Of a stretch of 6,733 bases of DNA, positions 1 to 5,355 are shown in pieces. Source of the stretch: Christensenella sp. (lineage in GTDB: Bacteria; Bacillota; Clostridia; Christensenellales; Maliibacteriaceae); contig JAHZHV010000156.1 in NCBI GenBank assembly GCA_019420085.1, positions 1-6,733 on the forward strand. The letters run 5' to 3'. The position numbers and the translations under genes were made by a program. Within the stretch, counting starts at the first letter, position 1. The number at the start of each line of letters is the position of its first letter. Below the pieces are notes generated by a model. The model saw nothing but the letters and a program-made list of their open reading frames with translations. It did not search any database and was not told the DNA's origin.

Positions 1-348
1 GGTTTTGTGTGCCTGGATACCGTTACGGGGGCAAGCCGTTTTATTGACCGTACGCTGCATGACTGGCTGCTGAGCGTAGAGCCGGCGCAGCGGGCCGCGT
101 TTGTCGATGCGATGTTCCAGGTGTTGGAAAATGTGCAGGGAGATTCCGTGCAGAGTGTGCTGAGCAACAAGTATAAGAGCCTGCACGCCGTTGTACGTGC
201 TGTGCGCGGAATGGATCCGCAGATGCGAAAGCCGCTGATGCGGGCACTGGGCGCACTGCTTAAATGCGTACAGAACAATGCAAGGCTGGTTTTGACGGGC
301 ACGCGCACGCAGCAGGCAAGCGGTACGGATATGGAACGCGGTGCATGA
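1..348 (+). CDS. 3' end of a probable DUF2974 / Mbeg1-like protein (partial)
   Basis: The reading frame is open from base 1 to a TGA at 346-348, so only the last 115 residues are present and the true start lies outside the window. The visible part begins with a G-F-V-C-L-D-T segment, then a helical stretch with FIDRTLHDWL (about residues 12-21), a second helix rich in V, F and L, and a segment with GMDPQMRK near residue 74. From memory, this pattern (short strand with a conserved Asp, then 'RFIDRTL.DWL' and 'MDP..RK') resembles the C-terminus of DUF2974/Mbeg1-like proteins of Firmicutes, which have an alpha/beta-hydrolase-like fold and no well-defined substrate. I cannot see the catalytic region, so function stays open. 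There is no signal peptide or membrane helix in this part. The gene is convergent with rpsT and is followed by its own terminator. Confidence 0.6.
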   Translation, partial: GFVCLDTVTGASRFIDRTLHDWLLSVEPAQRAAFVDAMFQVLENVQGDSVQSVLSNKYKSLHAVVRAVRGMDPQMRKPLMRALGALLKCVQNNARLVLTGTRTQQASGTDMERGA

Positions 349-395
349 ATGATCTGCGATGGCATGCTGCTGCTTGCAACAGAAGTTGAAATAAG

Positions 396-433
396 AAAAC
401 GGCGGATGCCTTTGCTTGCATCCGTCGTTTTTT
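396..433 (+). terminator. Rho-independent terminator of the left-edge gene
   Basis: A 14-bp stem (396-409 paired with 418-431, one G-U pair) encloses an 8-nt loop and runs into six T residues (428-433). It lies 47 bp after the stop codon of the DUF2974-like gene. The opposite strand has a poorer T-rich tail (GTTTTCTTATTT), so it might also act weakly as a backstop for leftward transcripts. Confidence 0.85.
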
Positions 434-491
434 CAAGGTGGGAAAAGGTCTTTTTCAGATTGTAGGACAACGAGGGATATTTCCTGTCAGC

Positions 492-524
492 AAACAGAAA
501 AACCGACACGCTGCCGTATCGGTT
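492..524 (-). terminator. Rho-independent terminator downstream of rpsT
   Basis: On the minus strand, 524-501 forms a hairpin: AACCGA pairs with TCGGTT, one C/A mismatch follows, then 3 more base pairs close a 4-nt loop. The transcript then reads TTTTTCTGTTTG. It lies about 47 bp after the rpsT stop and is the first clear terminator met by leftward transcripts after the one behind gpr, so spoIIP, murI and rpsT transcripts may all end here. Confidence 0.75.
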
Positions 525-571
525 CTACTGTTTGTTATTTCGTATTGAGAATGAAGTTCGGGGTGAATCAC

Positions 572-838
572 TTACGCCTTGGTAGCAGCGTCAAGCTTTT
601 TGGCGGCGTTCGCCTTATGGCGATTGGCAGCATTCTTATGCATGACACCTTTGGCGACAGCTTTGTCCAACGTGGCATTTACCGCAGGAAGAGAAGCGGC
701 AGCCTGCTCGACGTCATTCTCCACAGCAGCGTTATACTTCTTCAGAATCGTTTTGACCGTAGAACGGATACCGCGGTTGCGGACGTTCTCTTTCTTAGAA
801 GTCTTGACGCGCTTCATGGCAGATTTGATATTCGGCAA
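572..838 (-). CDS. rpsT: 30S ribosomal protein S20
   Basis: This encodes ribosomal protein S20, a small three-helix protein that binds the 5' domain of 16S rRNA during assembly of the 30S subunit. The 88-residue product has the usual length and the typical N-terminus PNIKSAMKRVKTS, a basic middle (about residues 17-37), and the conserved late segment with KGVMHKNAANRHKA (about 64-77). I place the start at a TTG codon (836-838) because a strong Shine-Dalgarno lies 8 nt upstream and S20 proteins begin right before the PNIKSA motif. The same frame continues further upstream to an ATG at 1018, but that extension has no S20 similarity. The E. coli gene also starts with UUG, which takes part in its autogenous control. 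The gene follows murI after 77 bp and has its own candidate promoter and a terminator. Confidence 0.97.
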   Translation of the reverse strand: MPNIKSAMKRVKTSKKENVRNRGIRSTVKTILKKYNAAVENDVEQAAASLPAVNATLDKAVAKGVMHKNAANRHKANAAKKLDAATKA

Positions 839-843
839 AGGAT

Positions 844-853
844 TCACCTCCTT
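844..853 (-). promoter_or_regulatory. Strong ribosome binding site that fixes the rpsT TTG start
   Basis: The minus strand reads AAGGAGGTGA, a near-complete match to the 16S rRNA 3' end, with 8 nt between GGAGG and the TTG at 838-836. This spacing selects the TTG over any upstream ATG in frame. Confidence 0.85.
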
Positions 854-872
854 TTTCAGATCTTTGCACCCG

Positions 873-904
873 ATTATAGTACCATATTGTACATGCCTTT
901 GCAA
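873..904 (-). promoter_or_regulatory. Candidate sigma-A promoter of rpsT
   Basis: In the murI-rpsT gap the minus strand carries a perfect -10 box TATAAT (878-873). The best upstream -35-like element is TTGCAA (904-899), but the spacer is 20 bp, longer than the ideal 17. The -10 is convincing and the -35 is weak. A start near 866 would give a leader of about 28 nt. Growth-rate-coupled expression apart from murI would make sense for a ribosomal protein. Confidence 0.5.
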
Positions 905-915
905 GGATTTTTTTG

Positions 916-1725
916 TCAGTTCGGGTCGGGAAAGAAGTTTTCCCATACGCGCGCATGCTGCGCCCGTGCCGTGACAAGTTCCATGCGTGTTTGAATCTGA
1001 TCGATTGGCGCAGTGCAAAGGTAACGCACACGCGGATCACTGCTTTGTTGTGCGCACAAACCATGCGCGGCAAGAACATCCAACATGTGCCGTACAGCAC
1101 CCTCGTTGCCGCTTAATACGGCGCGCCCGGGATAAAAGCGGCGGATCAGTGGCGCAATCAGCACATAATGCGTACAGCCCAGCACAATACTTGTAACACT
1201 TGTATCGCCGGGGTCAAGTCTTTCATAAAGATAGTCGCGCAGAGCCTCGGGTGATGCATCCTCGTCGATCATGTGTGCAAGGCCGGGGCAGGGCACGGGC
1301 AGTACCGCTACATCATGTGCACAGCGTTGGCGCAGCAGGTCAAACATGCCAAGAGACAGTGTTGCGGGTGTGGCAAGTACCGCGGCCTTGCCGGGACAAT
1401 GCATGGCGGCGACCTTCAGTGCGGGCTCCATACCGATGATGGGCATGCCATGAAACTGCCGACGAAGCAGCGCAACGCTGCATGCTGTTGCCGTATTGCA
1501 GGCAACAACAAGAGCCTTGACGTTGTGTTTGAGCAAAATACTTACGTCACTGCTGACAAGAGAACGAATATCTTCGACGCTGCGTTCACCATAAGGCGCA
1601 TTGGCAAGGTCGGCAAGATAGACAAACGATTCCCGCGGGGCAAGTTCCAACGCGCAGGCAAGGACGCTTAATCCGCCCAGCCCTGAGTCGAAAATTGCAA
1701 TGGGACGCTGATCGAAAGTAGACAA
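916..1725 (-). CDS. murI: Glutamate racemase
   Basis: MurI interconverts L- and D-glutamate without a cofactor and supplies D-Glu for the second residue of the peptidoglycan stem peptide. From the TTG start the protein is 269 residues, the usual family length. Key motifs are FDSGLGG at about 12-18 (catalytic-site Asp and Ser), APYGE at 43-47, VVACNTATA with first catalytic Cys76, and VLGCTHY with second catalytic Cys184. All active-site motifs are intact. Start choice: a GTG at 1737 is in frame but sits inside the GGAGTG sequence that looks like the ribosome binding site, while the TTG at 1725-1723 lies 9 nt behind it and leaves a short N-terminus (about seven residues before RPIAIFDSG), as usual for MurI. 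GTG 1737 (273 residues) remains possible. The gene lies between spoIIP and rpsT and seems to have its own vegetative promoter, as expected for an essential cell-wall gene behind a sporulation gene. Confidence 0.95.
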   Translation of the reverse strand: MSTFDQRPIAIFDSGLGGLSVLACALELAPRESFVYLADLANAPYGERSVEDIRSLVSSDVSILLKHNVKALVVACNTATACSVALLRRQFHGMPIIGMEPALKVAAMHCPGKAAVLATPATLSLGMFDLLRQRCAHDVAVLPVPCPGLAHMIDEDASPEALRDYLYERLDPGDTSVTSIVLGCTHYVLIAPLIRRFYPGRAVLSGNEGAVRHMLDVLAAHGLCAQQSSDPRVRYLCTAPIDQIQTRMELVTARAQHARVWENFFPDPN

Positions 1726-1734
1726 GATACTGCA

Positions 1735-1740
1735 CACTCC
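1735..1740 (-). promoter_or_regulatory. Probable ribosome binding site of murI
   Basis: The minus strand reads GGAGTG, followed by 9 nt and a TTG. The alternative GTG start at 1737 overlaps this element and has no other purine-rich box at a workable distance, which argues for the TTG. Confidence 0.5.
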
Positions 1741-1761
1741 GTTTTGATAACGATTGTGTTC

Positions 1762-1790
1762 ATTATATCGCTTTTTCAGGTTTGCAACAA
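1762..1790 (-). promoter_or_regulatory. Candidate sigma-A promoter of murI
   Basis: A perfect TATAAT (1767-1762 on the minus strand) lies just after the spoIIP stop codon. Exactly 17 bp upstream, within the last codons of spoIIP, is TTGTTG (1790-1785), a half-match to TTGACA. A start near 1755 gives a leader of about 30 nt. No terminator is visible between spoIIP and murI, so read-through during sporulation would also reach murI. Confidence 0.45.
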
Positions 1791-2885
1791 CACGCGGGCG
1801 ATTGCTTCTGCAAGGTATTTCATAGAAGCCTGTGCTTCGGCAAGTGTACTTTCGTTAGGTCCGACCTCTACGAGAATACAGCCCGGCGCGACGAACTGGT
1901 TGTATTTGGCAGCCACACTGCGTACGGGGCGTGTGATGCCCGGTGCAATTTCCTCCAGCACGGCGGTGATGCGCGCTGCATACTCGTAATTCTGCTGCCA
2001 GTGCGGTACGGCCGTGTCTTCTGTGCCGACGCCGATAACAAACTGAAGCTGTGCACAGGATTGACCGTCGACTTCTACAGCCCGTGCTCTGGAGGATCCT
2101 TCGATCCAGGCATCACGGTGCAGGTCGATGAAAAGTACAGTCTGCGGATATGCTTCATACTCGGCACGAAGCGTCTTAAGCGATTCCGTGTAGGCGTAGT
2201 TATAGTTTGGATTTTCATGATATACCCGGCTGTGCGAAGGCACGATGCCGAAGCTTTCCAAATTCCGGCATAGCTCGTCCCCGACACTGATAACGTTTTG
2301 TGTATCGTCCGCGGCGCGCCAGGAACCGGCATCGGCAACGGAGTCGGCGTATGCTTCGGTTGTGTGGCTGTGATAGACAAACACACGCATGTCCTGTGTG
2401 TCGCGCAGGTCGGCAAACAGTGTGTTTTGCGGCGTCAGAGCGATGCTTTGTTCCAGCTGCTCAATCTGAACGCTGACAGAAGGCGGCAGCGGTTCGCTTT
2501 GGGCATGTTCATCGGTAAGATACCCTTCGATGGAAGCCTGGGCTGCAATCTGTGCGCCGGGCAGGGCATGGGAAAAGATACTTTGCTGATCGGTTGGATC
2601 AAAGCCGAATACAAGACGAATCCACTGCGGTAATTTGCGCGTCAGATATCCGGATTGTATTGTTTCATCCTGCTGCGTTTGTGCTGCACGGGCGGCAAGA
2701 GCTTGTCCGGAAGCGGAGACGCTCTGCGTCTCCACACAATAGGCCGTCTGCGCAATGTCGATGGAACCCGCATCGTCTTTTTTCAAAAAAGCGGACAGTG
2801 CAAAGACGATCAGGACAATGGCAAGGACGACGGCTGCGATGGCTGCGATTAACTGACGCAGCGTAATTACCTGAATGCGCACCAC
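1776..2885 (-). CDS. spoIIP: Stage II sporulation protein P, peptidoglycan hydrolase
   Basis: SpoIIP is the amidase/endopeptidase of the SpoIID-SpoIIM-SpoIIP complex, which removes septal peptidoglycan so that the mother cell can engulf the forespore. From the GTG start chosen here the protein is 369 residues. It has a short cytoplasmic tail, one N-terminal membrane helix (about 12-34, AAIAAVVLAIVLIVFALSAF region), a variable linker, and the C-terminal SpoIIP catalytic domain. Recognisable motifs are YHSHTTEAY (171-179; His172 and Glu177 are likely metal or catalytic residues), FIDLHRDA (252-259, with His256) and LVEVGPNESTLAEA (338-351, with Glu340). An in-frame GTG at 2945 would add 20 residues with no membrane or family character and lies upstream of the likely transcription start, so I prefer GTG 2885, which has an AGGAGG 10 nt upstream. 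The next codon is also GTG. gpr lies upstream, as in Bacillus, but behind a terminator. Confidence 0.93.
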   Translation of the reverse strand: MVRIQVITLRQLIAAIAAVVLAIVLIVFALSAFLKKDDAGSIDIAQTAYCVETQSVSASGQALAARAAQTQQDETIQSGYLTRKLPQWIRLVFGFDPTDQQSIFSHALPGAQIAAQASIEGYLTDEHAQSEPLPPSVSVQIEQLEQSIALTPQNTLFADLRDTQDMRVFVYHSHTTEAYADSVADAGSWRAADDTQNVISVGDELCRNLESFGIVPSHSRVYHENPNYNYAYTESLKTLRAEYEAYPQTVLFIDLHRDAWIEGSSRARAVEVDGQSCAQLQFVIGVGTEDTAVPHWQQNYEYAARITAVLEEIAPGITRPVRSVAAKYNQFVAPGCILVEVGPNESTLAEAQASMKYLAEAIARVLLQT

Positions 2886-2895
2886 GAAAGTCAGG

Positions 2896-2903
2896 CCTCC
2901 TTT
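2896..2903 (-). promoter_or_regulatory. Ribosome binding site that fixes the spoIIP start
   Basis: The minus strand reads AAAGGAGG, 10 nt before the GTG at 2885-2883. It lies inside the longer reading frame that begins at 2945, which shows that the longer frame probably starts too early. Confidence 0.8.
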
Positions 2904-2934
2904 TGCGGCAAGTGGGATAGATATTTGCATTGTT

Positions 2935-2964
2935 AAGGTATGCACGCGTATGGGACGATATGCC
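2935..2964 (-). promoter_or_regulatory. Probable sigma-E (mother-cell) promoter of spoIIP
   Basis: The minus strand has GGCATATC at 2964-2957, 14 bp, then CATACCTT at 2942-2935. The Bacillus sigma-E consensus is about GKMATATT, 13-15 bp, CATACAnT, so both boxes match well and the spacer is right. SpoIIP belongs to the sigma-E regulon in Bacillus. Predicted transcription starts near 2929, downstream of the GTG at 2945, leaving a leader of roughly 45 nt to the GTG at 2885. This is pattern matching by eye. Confidence 0.65.
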
Positions 2965-2978
2965 GCAAATGCGCATAC

Positions 2979-3005
2979 AAAAAGCGCATCATTTTATGAT
3001 ACGCT
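2979..3005 (-). terminator. Rho-independent terminator between gpr and spoIIP
   Basis: On the minus strand AGCGTATCAT (3005-2996) pairs with ATGATGCGCT (2992-2983) over 10 bp with one G-U pair and a 3-nt AAA loop, and is followed by a T tract. It begins about 20 bp after the gpr stop codon. The plus strand has no T tract, so it serves leftward transcription only. It should largely uncouple spoIIP from the gpr transcript. Confidence 0.8.
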
Positions 3006-3025
3006 CTGCAAAAGGAGTATGGCGG

Positions 3026-3904
3026 TTAATTTCGCATGACTTCCAGGGAAAGCTCGGGCTGCAGCGCAAGATTGATGCCGTCTGCAACAATTTGTGACAG
3101 AATATCGGTGGCCTCATCGATATTGCGGGGGGTAACAAGCATGTCTTGCGGCGTGTTGCTTGCTGCAAGATGCGGGGTATCTGCTGCGGATTCTGCTGCA
3201 AGAACGGAAGCATACACAACGGTTGGGACGCCGATGGCGATTACCGGTACACCAAGCGCGCTTTGATCTAGGCCCTGTGCGTGGTTCCCGACACCGGAGC
3301 CTGGCGCAATGCCGCTGTCCGAAAGCTGGATGGTGCAAAGCAGCCGCGCAGCGCTCATGGCTGCCAGCGCATCGATGCAAAGTACACAGCAGGGATGAAG
3401 CTGCGCACAGACACTTCGTACCACCATTTCTGTCTGCATGCCCGTAACGCCCAATACGCCCGGGGAAAAGGCGCAGACACTGTTGAGCGGAACGCCGTCG
3501 ATTTGGGTTATACTGCAGTTTTCGATCAAATGACGCGTGACAAAGATGCGGCCGGCTGCACAGGGGCCAAGTGCATCTGGTGTGATGTTTTTGTTTCCAA
3601 GTCCGACTACGAGTGCAGGTGCGCCTGATAAATGTGCCGGCAGCATTGTGCGCAGCTGCTGTGCCATGATCGCAGCGCAATCGTTTTGTACCTGTGAATC
3701 TGCCTGTGCAAGATCGGTATGTTCAAGCGTCACATAGTTGCCGGGCAGTTTGCCCAGAGTACGTCCTGCTTCGTGCGTGAGAATGCGCACGTGTGTCACC
3801 TCAAACCCCTGCTGTTTACTGTGGCGCACTGCCACGCCTTCGGGGACGTCCTGTGCCAGGGCTTCCCGGGCTTCCATAGCAAGGTCGGTACGAAAATTAA
3901 GCAT
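3026..3904 (-). CDS. gpr: GPR endopeptidase, spore germination protease
   Basis: GPR degrades small acid-soluble spore proteins (SASPs) in the spore core during germination and releases amino acids. It is made in the forespore as an inactive zymogen that cuts off its own propeptide. The 292-residue product shows the A25-family landmarks in order: FRTDLAMEA at 4-12 (propeptide junction, resembling a SASP cleavage site), VVGLGNKNITPDALGP at 99-114, FSPGVLGVTGMQTE at 146-159, CIDALAAM at 176-183, QLSDSGIAPGSGVGN at 193-207 and LGVPVIAIGVPTVV at 217-230. Asp110 and Asp178 align with the proposed catalytic aspartates of the Bacillus enzyme. It is shorter than Bacillus GPR (about 370), with a very short N-terminal propeptide and no long C-terminal insert, as in many clostridial forms. 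The ATG at 3904 is the first usual start after an in-frame stop; its ribosome binding site (AAGAAAGGA, 12 nt away) is weak. Nine cysteines are notable. Confidence 0.95.
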   Translation of the reverse strand: MLNFRTDLAMEAREALAQDVPEGVAVRHSKQQGFEVTHVRILTHEAGRTLGKLPGNYVTLEHTDLAQADSQVQNDCAAIMAQQLRTMLPAHLSGAPALVVGLGNKNITPDALGPCAAGRIFVTRHLIENCSITQIDGVPLNSVCAFSPGVLGVTGMQTEMVVRSVCAQLHPCCVLCIDALAAMSAARLLCTIQLSDSGIAPGSGVGNHAQGLDQSALGVPVIAIGVPTVVYASVLAAESAADTPHLAASNTPQDMLVTPRNIDEATDILSQIVADGINLALQPELSLEVMRN

Positions 3905-3966
3905 GTTAGCAATAGATCCTTTCTTATTTTATTGAATAGGGGCGCATCATATGGAAATTGCATGTA

Positions 3967-3997
3967 TAGTATCTGCGATACGTGCTGATGCAATACA
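3967..3997 (-). promoter_or_regulatory. Weak candidate forespore (sigma-G/F type) promoter of gpr
   Basis: The minus strand has TGTATT (3997-3992), 18 bp, then GATACTA (3973-3967). The sigma-G consensus is roughly TGMATA and CATACTA, so the -10 differs at one base and the -35 at two. gpr is a forespore gene in Bacillus, which makes this reasonable, but the match is only moderate. The -10 overlaps a small dyad, GTATC-TGC-GATAC (3969-3981). The rest of the 170-bp divergent region holds the hisS promoter and no visible gene. Confidence 0.3.
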
Positions 3998-4006
3998 CCG
4001 CATCGA

Positions 4007-4036
4007 TTGACAAGGGATGTGTCGAATCGCTATAAT
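4007..4036 (+). promoter_or_regulatory. Near-ideal sigma-A promoter of hisS-aspS
   Basis: A perfect TTGACA (4007-4012) and a perfect TATAAT (4031-4036) are separated by 18 bp. Transcription should begin near 4043, which gives a leader of about 32 nt before the hisS ATG. There is no room for a T-box leader after this promoter. Confidence 0.85.
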
Positions 4037-4059
4037 ACAGGGCGTATGCTGATAGACGG

Positions 4060-4065
4060 AAGGGG
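4060..4065 (+). promoter_or_regulatory. Ribosome binding site of hisS
   Basis: AAGGGG lies 9 nt before the ATG at 4075. A second in-frame ATG at 4081 would be 15 nt away, so the first ATG is preferred. Confidence 0.6.
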
Positions 4066-4074
4066 AATCGGGAC

Positions 4075-5355
4075 ATGGAAATGAAGGCGCCGCGCGGTAC
4101 GCACGACATTCTGCCGGAAGAGTCCGGCGCGTGGCAGGCAGTGGAAGCGGTGATTCGACGCCGCTGCTCACGCTTTGGATATGAGGAAATTCGCACGCCG
4201 ATTTTTGAACAGACATCCGTTTTTGCCCGCGGCGTGGGTGATACGACGGACATTGTGCAAAAAGAGATGTACACCTTCCTGGATAAGGGCGAACGAAGCA
4301 TGACACTGCGTCCGGAAAACACTGCCGGTGTGGTGCGTGCTTTTTTGGAGCATCGTTTGTATTCCGGTCCCATGCCTGTGAAGATGTACTATCTGAGCGC
4401 GCCGATGTTTCGTTATGAAAATCCGCAGTCGGGACGCTATCGTCAGCTTCATCAATTTGGTGTGGAGGTGTTCGGCGCGCCGGCTGCAAGCTGCGATGCG
4501 GAAGTAATTTCGCTTGCGTGGGGGCTTTTGAAGGAACTGGGTGTGGAAAAACTCGCTTTGCACATCAATTCCATTGGCTGTCCGAGCTGCCGCATGGCGT
4601 ATCAGGAGAAGCTTCGCGCTTATTTTACGGAGAATCTTTCACAGCTTTGTCCCACTTGCCATGATCGTTTGCAGCGCAATCCGATGCGCATTCTGGACTG
4701 TAAGGAAGAAAGCTGTAAACGCATTGCAAAGGACGCGCCCAAGATGCTGGATCACTTGTGCGAGGAATGCAGCGCGCATTTTGAAAGTCTGAAACGCTAT
4801 CTGGATGCGGCACAGATTCCTTTTTCCATTGACCCGATGATTGTTCGTGGACTCGATTATTATACCCGGACTGTTTTTGAAATTATTTCTGAGGATATCG
4901 GTGCACAGGGCACGGTCTGCGGCGGCGGACGTTACGATGGGCTTATGCGCCTGATGGGCGGTCCGGCCCTTGCCGGTGTTGGATTTGCGTTTGGAATGGA
5001 GCGCCTTTTGATGGTGATGCAGTCCCTTGGCAAGCTGCCGGTAGTGGATCGCACCTGTGATGTGTTTGTGGCAGCTTTTTCAGACGCGGCGACGCAGGAG
5101 GCGGCATTCTCGCTGTGCCTGCAATTACGCGCGGCAGGGCTGCATGCACAGATGGATCATGCCGCACGGGGACTGAAAGCACAGATTAAGTATGCCGGTA
5201 AGACGGGAGCCAAGACAATGGTTGTACTGGGTGCGGACGAACTTGCAAGTGGTGTATTGCATGTGCGCGATATGCAAAGCGGACAGGAAGTTGAAACGTC
5301 AATTGCGGCCGTTGCCGAAACGGCGCTTGCCATGATAAAGGAGAAGGAAGCATGA
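4075..5355 (+). CDS. hisS: Histidyl-tRNA synthetase
   Basis: HisRS charges tRNA-His with histidine in the cytoplasm as a class II homodimer. The 426-residue protein is of normal bacterial length and complete. Visible landmarks are APRGTHDILP at 5-14, the motif 1 region with TPIFEQTSVF at 41-50, motif 2 with PMFRYENPQSGRYRQLHQFG at 110-129, the histidine-specific RGLDYYTRTVFEI at 258-270, GGGRYDGL at 283-290, motif 3 with GVGFAFGMERLL at 301-312, and a C-terminal anticodon-binding domain from about 325. The insertion between motif 2 and the HisA motif holds eight cysteines in paired form (Cys169/172, 192/195, 209/214, 229/232), which suggests a bound metal, though I cannot prove it. The gene is first in a two-gene operon with aspS, the usual pairing in Firmicutes, and is divergent from gpr. 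It is driven by a strong consensus promoter without an evident T-box. Confidence 0.98.
   Translation: MEMKAPRGTHDILPEESGAWQAVEAVIRRRCSRFGYEEIRTPIFEQTSVFARGVGDTTDIVQKEMYTFLDKGERSMTLRPENTAGVVRAFLEHRLYSGPMPVKMYYLSAPMFRYENPQSGRYRQLHQFGVEVFGAPAASCDAEVISLAWGLLKELGVEKLALHINSIGCPSCRMAYQEKLRAYFTENLSQLCPTCHDRLQRNPMRILDCKEESCKRIAKDAPKMLDHLCEECSAHFESLKRYLDAAQIPFSIDPMIVRGLDYYTRTVFEIISEDIGAQGTVCGGGRYDGLMRLMGGPALAGVGFAFGMERLLMVMQSLGKLPVVDRTCDVFVAAFSDAATQEAAFSLCLQLRAAGLHAQMDHAARGLKAQIKYAGKTGAKTMVVLGADELASGVLHVRDMQSGQEVETSIAAVAETALAMIKEKEA
5338..5343 (+). promoter_or_regulatory. Ribosome binding site of aspS inside the hisS 3' end
   Basis: AAGGAG lies 8 nt before the ATG at 5352, within the last codons of hisS. 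Together with the 4-bp overlap this suggests translational coupling. Confidence 0.75.

Noticed and set aside
839..915. Palindromic sequences GTAC-AATATG-GTAC and CCTTTGCAAGG near the rpsT promoter as operators
   Set aside because: The arms are only 4-5 bp and could easily be chance in an AT-rich promoter. I saw no second copy elsewhere in the window.
416..994. 192-codon open frame on the plus strand
   Set aside because: It starts inside a terminator hairpin and runs antisense to rpsT and the end of murI. It has no ribosome binding site and no recognisable protein character.
839..1018. N-terminal extension of S20 from an ATG at 1018
   Set aside because: The 60 extra residues overlap the 3' end of murI and contain the rpsT promoter and Shine-Dalgarno. 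S20 proteins begin at the PNIKSA motif.
1726..1775. Possible terminator between spoIIP and murI
   Set aside because: The only inverted repeat here has four base pairs and no T tract follows it on the minus strand.
3114..3680. 188-codon minus-strand frame overlapping gpr in another frame
   Set aside because: gpr in this stretch shows many conserved family motifs. The other frame is rich in Arg, Cys and His, typical of a shifted frame.
3905..4074. Riboswitch or T-box leader for hisS
   Set aside because: The strong promoter at 4007-4036 leaves about 32 nt of leader, and no T-box motif or terminator/antiterminator hairpins are visible.
3947..4563. Minus-strand frames of 131-180 codons opposite hisS
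   Set aside because: They are antisense to the strongly conserved N-terminal half of HisRS and cross the divergent promoter region. No protein features support them.
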